A stretch of 6,917 bases of DNA from Oscillospiraceae bacterium (GTDB lineage Bacteria; Bacillota; Clostridia; Oscillospirales; Ruminococcaceae). Of this stretch, positions 5,261 to 6,917 are shown in pieces. The stretch is from assembly GCA_900768245.1 (NCBI GenBank), contig CAAGCE010000179.1:1-6917 (forward strand), read 5' to 3'. The notes under the pieces are model-generated. The model ran no database searches. It saw only the letters and a program-made list of their open reading frames with translations, and was not told the DNA's origin. Position 1 is the first letter of the stretch. Every line of letters begins with the position of its first letter. The position numbers and the translations under genes were made by a program.

Positions 5261-6640
5261 TTATCTGTTCTTTGCGCCCTTCATAAGTGCGTCAACAATG
5301 TCCTTGTACCACCATGTAAGAGTGCTTCTGTCAATAATACCAAGTCCCTCTCCCTGTGACGGAGGGCATTTTGTACCGTTGTCCCACCATACGCAGGGTA
5401 TTCCTGCCTTTGCCGCAGAGGATACATAATATTCCGCAAGCTTTGCTCTCTCGGCTGTATTTTCCTTGTTGAGCGATGCCATTTCACCTATTATAACAGG
5501 TGTACCCTTGCTTACAAAAAGGTCATTGAGCGTTTTTATGAAATTGTCTATATCCTTTTTGCCGCTTTCGGTGAAGGTCTTTTCATCGGAATAGCGGTTG
5601 AGTGCCATATTGTACGGTATATATGCGTGGACTGATACGATTACCCTGCTGTCATTTGGGATAGTAAGGTCTTTGAGCGCAGAATAGCTGCTTGATGCGG
5701 CATAAGGAGTTATCATAAGATAGCGTGTCTTGTTATTGCCGCCTGAAGCTCTTACGGTATCAACAAATGCCTGATTGAGATTGTTTATTATTTTGCGTTC
5801 GGCAGCTGTGCCGCCTGTCCATTCGTTGGCAGAGCCGTCGGTTTTCGGCTCGTTCATACCCTCGAAGATAAGGTGCTCGTCATAGTTTTTGAAACGCTTG
5901 CATATCTGCTCCCAGATAGCAGTATACTTTTTTGTCACAGCCTTTTCCTTTTCGCTTGACGGAATGAGCCAGCTGCCCTCGTGATGAGTGTTGAGGATAA
6001 CATACATATCATTGTCAATGGCATAGTCAACGACCTGCTGAACACGATCCATCCATGCCTTGTCTATCTTGTTGCTGCTGTCGGTGTGATTTCCCCACGA
6101 AACAGGTATTCTGACCGTGTTGAAGCCTGCCTTTTTAATAGTTTTAATAAGATCCTCGGTAATTTTCGGATTGCCCCAGGATGTTTCGGAGCTAAGATCG
6201 TTTCCGCTAATCGCATCGAGAGTGTTGCCGATGTTCATACCGATCTTGATATTTTTCACAAATTCAAGTGCATTGCCCGAATCCTTTGAAGAAACGGAGC
6301 TGCCTGTGTTTGATGAGGCTTTCTTTACAGTTACCTTGCAGGAAGCCTTGTAGTCCGTACCTTTAATCTTAACGGAAACAGTTGCCGTGCCTGCCGATTT
6401 GCCTGTAAGCTTGCCGCCTGCCGCAACAGTAACGACCGATTTGTCGCTTGTAGACCAGACAAGCGTGTATTTTTTGCAGCCTGTTACAGTAGCCTTTAAT
6501 GTTGTGGTTTTTCCGACAGTAACGGAAACCGATGACTTGCTGAGCTTAACGCTCTTGCCGGCAGCCGAAACATTTACCGCAAACAACGCAGTCATCATAA
6601 TTGCCGCAATGAGCAATGAAAAAATCCTTTTAAACTTCAT
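5261..6640 (-). CDS. Secreted GH5 endo-beta-1,4-glucanase (probably subfamily 4) with N-terminal Ig-like domain
   Basis: This 459-residue extracellular enzyme would cleave internal beta-1,4-glucan bonds in cellulose, mixed-linkage glucan or xyloglucan. A Sec signal peptide spans residues 1-26 (MKFKRIF, then a hydrophobic core to VSA). A Big_2 bacterial Ig-like domain follows (about 29-106, with WSTSDKSVVTV and the KSAGTATVSV block), then a Ser-rich linker (107-122) and the GH5 catalytic domain (123-459). Visible GH5 signatures are IGMNIGNTLD (133-142), TVRIPVSW (175-182), NTHH (217-220), FEGMNEP (259-265) with acid/base Glu264, VHAYIPY (337-343), IIGE (383-386) with nucleophile Glu386, and WWDNG (418-422). 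The catalytic set is complete. ETSWGNP and the WWDNG ending suggest subfamily GH5_4. There is no dockerin, carbohydrate-binding module or cell-wall anchor. The frame stays open upstream to 6799, but the start is placed at 6640: GGAG lies 7 bases before, the signal peptide begins there, and the promoter is inside the upstream extension. Confidence 0.95.
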   Translation of the reverse strand: MKFKRIFSLLIAAIMMTALFAVNVSAAGKSVKLSKSSVSVTVGKTTTLKATVTGCKKYTLVWSTSDKSVVTVAAGGKLTGKSAGTATVSVKIKGTDYKASCKVTVKKASSNTGSSVSSKDSGNALEFVKNIKIGMNIGNTLDAISGNDLSSETSWGNPKITEDLIKTIKKAGFNTVRIPVSWGNHTDSSNKIDKAWMDRVQQVVDYAIDNDMYVILNTHHEGSWLIPSSEKEKAVTKKYTAIWEQICKRFKNYDEHLIFEGMNEPKTDGSANEWTGGTAAERKIINNLNQAFVDTVRASGGNNKTRYLMITPYAASSSYSALKDLTIPNDSRVIVSVHAYIPYNMALNRYSDEKTFTESGKKDIDNFIKTLNDLFVSKGTPVIIGEMASLNKENTAERAKLAEYYVSSAAKAGIPCVWWDNGTKCPPSQGEGLGIIDRSTLTWWYKDIVDALMKGAKNR

Positions 6641-6647
6641 TTTATAT

Positions 6648-6651
6648 CTCC
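6648..6651 (-). promoter_or_regulatory. Ribosome-binding site deciding the GH5 start
   Basis: On the minus strand, GGAG sits 7 bases before the ATG at 6640. It supports that start over ATG 6799, which would add 53 basic residues ahead of an otherwise normal signal peptide. Confidence 0.8.
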
Positions 6652-6670
6652 GAAGCAGTTTATTTTCTCT

Positions 6671-6699
6671 ATCATAACATATAATATGGTGTATTTCAA
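6671..6699 (-). promoter_or_regulatory. Promoter of the GH5 gene
   Basis: On the minus strand, TTGAAA (6699 to 6694) and TATGAT (6676 to 6671), each 5/6 of consensus, are separated by 17 bases. The predicted start near 6664 gives a 5' untranslated region of about 24 bases, so the sequence upstream of 6664 is not translated. Confidence 0.72.
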
Positions 6700-6857
6700 G
6701 AGGAAAAGTAAAGAGAGATTTGTGCGGTTTTTTTATTTTTTTATTTGGACGCGTCCGAGAAAGTGCGAACCCAAAAGATAGCAGCCGCGCCGCAAGCACG
6801 GCACAAAACCCGATGAGCCAAGCAAAAGTAGCAGCATATCCATATAAAAGTTTCGGT
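6700..6857. repeat. Non-coding flank with small palindromes
   Basis: No gene is supported here. It contains a T-rich run (about 6728-6746), the 10-base palindrome GGACGCGTCC (6747-6756), and an imperfect 7-bp stem GCCGCGC (6784-6790) / GCACGGC (6796-6802) with one mismatch. The order of T-run, GG-rich block and later CCGC-type block loosely recalls the repeats at 3951-4231, but the similarity is too weak to call another copy. Confidence 0.4.
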
Positions 6858-6917
6858 CAAGCCTTTTCAAAGGCTTGTGGGAATCCAAAGGGCAAAGCCC
6901 GTGGTCGCTCCCGCAGG
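6858..6917. repeat. Cluster of palindromes, probable dispersed intergenic repeat (truncated by window edge)
   Basis: Two perfect hairpins stand close together: CAAGCCTTT (6858-6866) / AAAGGCTTG (6869-6877) with a 2-base loop, and GGGC-AAA-GCCC (6890-6900). A GGTCGCTCCCGCAGG segment (6903-6917) follows and runs off the window. Neither hairpin has a U-tract or lies just after a gene. The arrangement resembles short palindromic repeats common in intergenic DNA of Ruminococcus-like genomes; copy number cannot be seen here. Confidence 0.5.

Noticed and set aside
6641..6799. N-terminal extension of the GH5 frame, starting at ATG 6799
   Set aside because: The extension crosses a good minus-strand promoter (6671-6699), lacks a ribosome-binding site, is basic and low in domain content, and precedes a complete signal peptide that starts at 6640 behind a GGAG site.
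1..6917. CRISPR array, tRNA, riboswitch, transposase or toxin-antitoxin genes
   Set aside because: I looked for regular spaced repeats, cloverleaf-like segments, long structured leaders and small gene pairs and found none that I could support.

Overview
The window looks like chromosomal DNA of a low- to mid-GC Gram-positive gut or rumen bacterium, most likely a Ruminococcus or close relative. This inference rests on strong GGAGG ribosome-binding sites, sigma-A type promoters, a lipobox-bearing sugar-binding protein, a secreted GH5 cellulase of the kind common in fibre-degrading Clostridia, and many short palindromic intergenic repeats. I see no phage, transposase, CRISPR or plasmid signature.

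Layout. Positions 1-559 hold no gene. The first ~110 bases resemble, on the minus strand, the leader of an rRNA operon lying off the left edge (tentative). The rest is AT-rich DNA ending in a near-consensus promoter. Positions 560-3887 are a three-gene plus-strand operon for a CUT1-type carbohydrate ABC importer: a solute-binding lipoprotein, then two inner-membrane permeases. A strong hairpin without a U-tract separates the binding-protein gene from the permeases, and a textbook terminator closes the operon. Positions 3888-4236 lie between convergent genes and carry two diverged, inverted copies of a ~90-base repeat with a minus-strand terminator between them. Positions 4237-5094 (minus) encode a 7-helix membrane protein that looks like a YhfC-family relative with most putative metal ligands missing. 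Positions 5261-6640 (minus) encode a secreted GH5 endo-glucanase with an N-terminal bacterial Ig-like domain, with its own promoter and terminator. The last ~200 bases hold no gene and consist largely of small palindromes.

Working together. The extracellular GH5 enzyme would cut beta-glucan chains outside the cell, and the ABC importer would take up an oligosaccharide. The two units are on opposite strands with separate promoters and terminators, so a shared substrate is plausible but not shown. No ABC ATPase is encoded here, so the importer would need a shared MsmX/UgpC-type ATPase from elsewhere, as is usual for such systems in Firmicutes. I found no clearly new system. The most interesting items are the inverted repeat pair, the intra-operon hairpin with its matching codon-usage contrast, and the apparently inactive YhfC-like protein.
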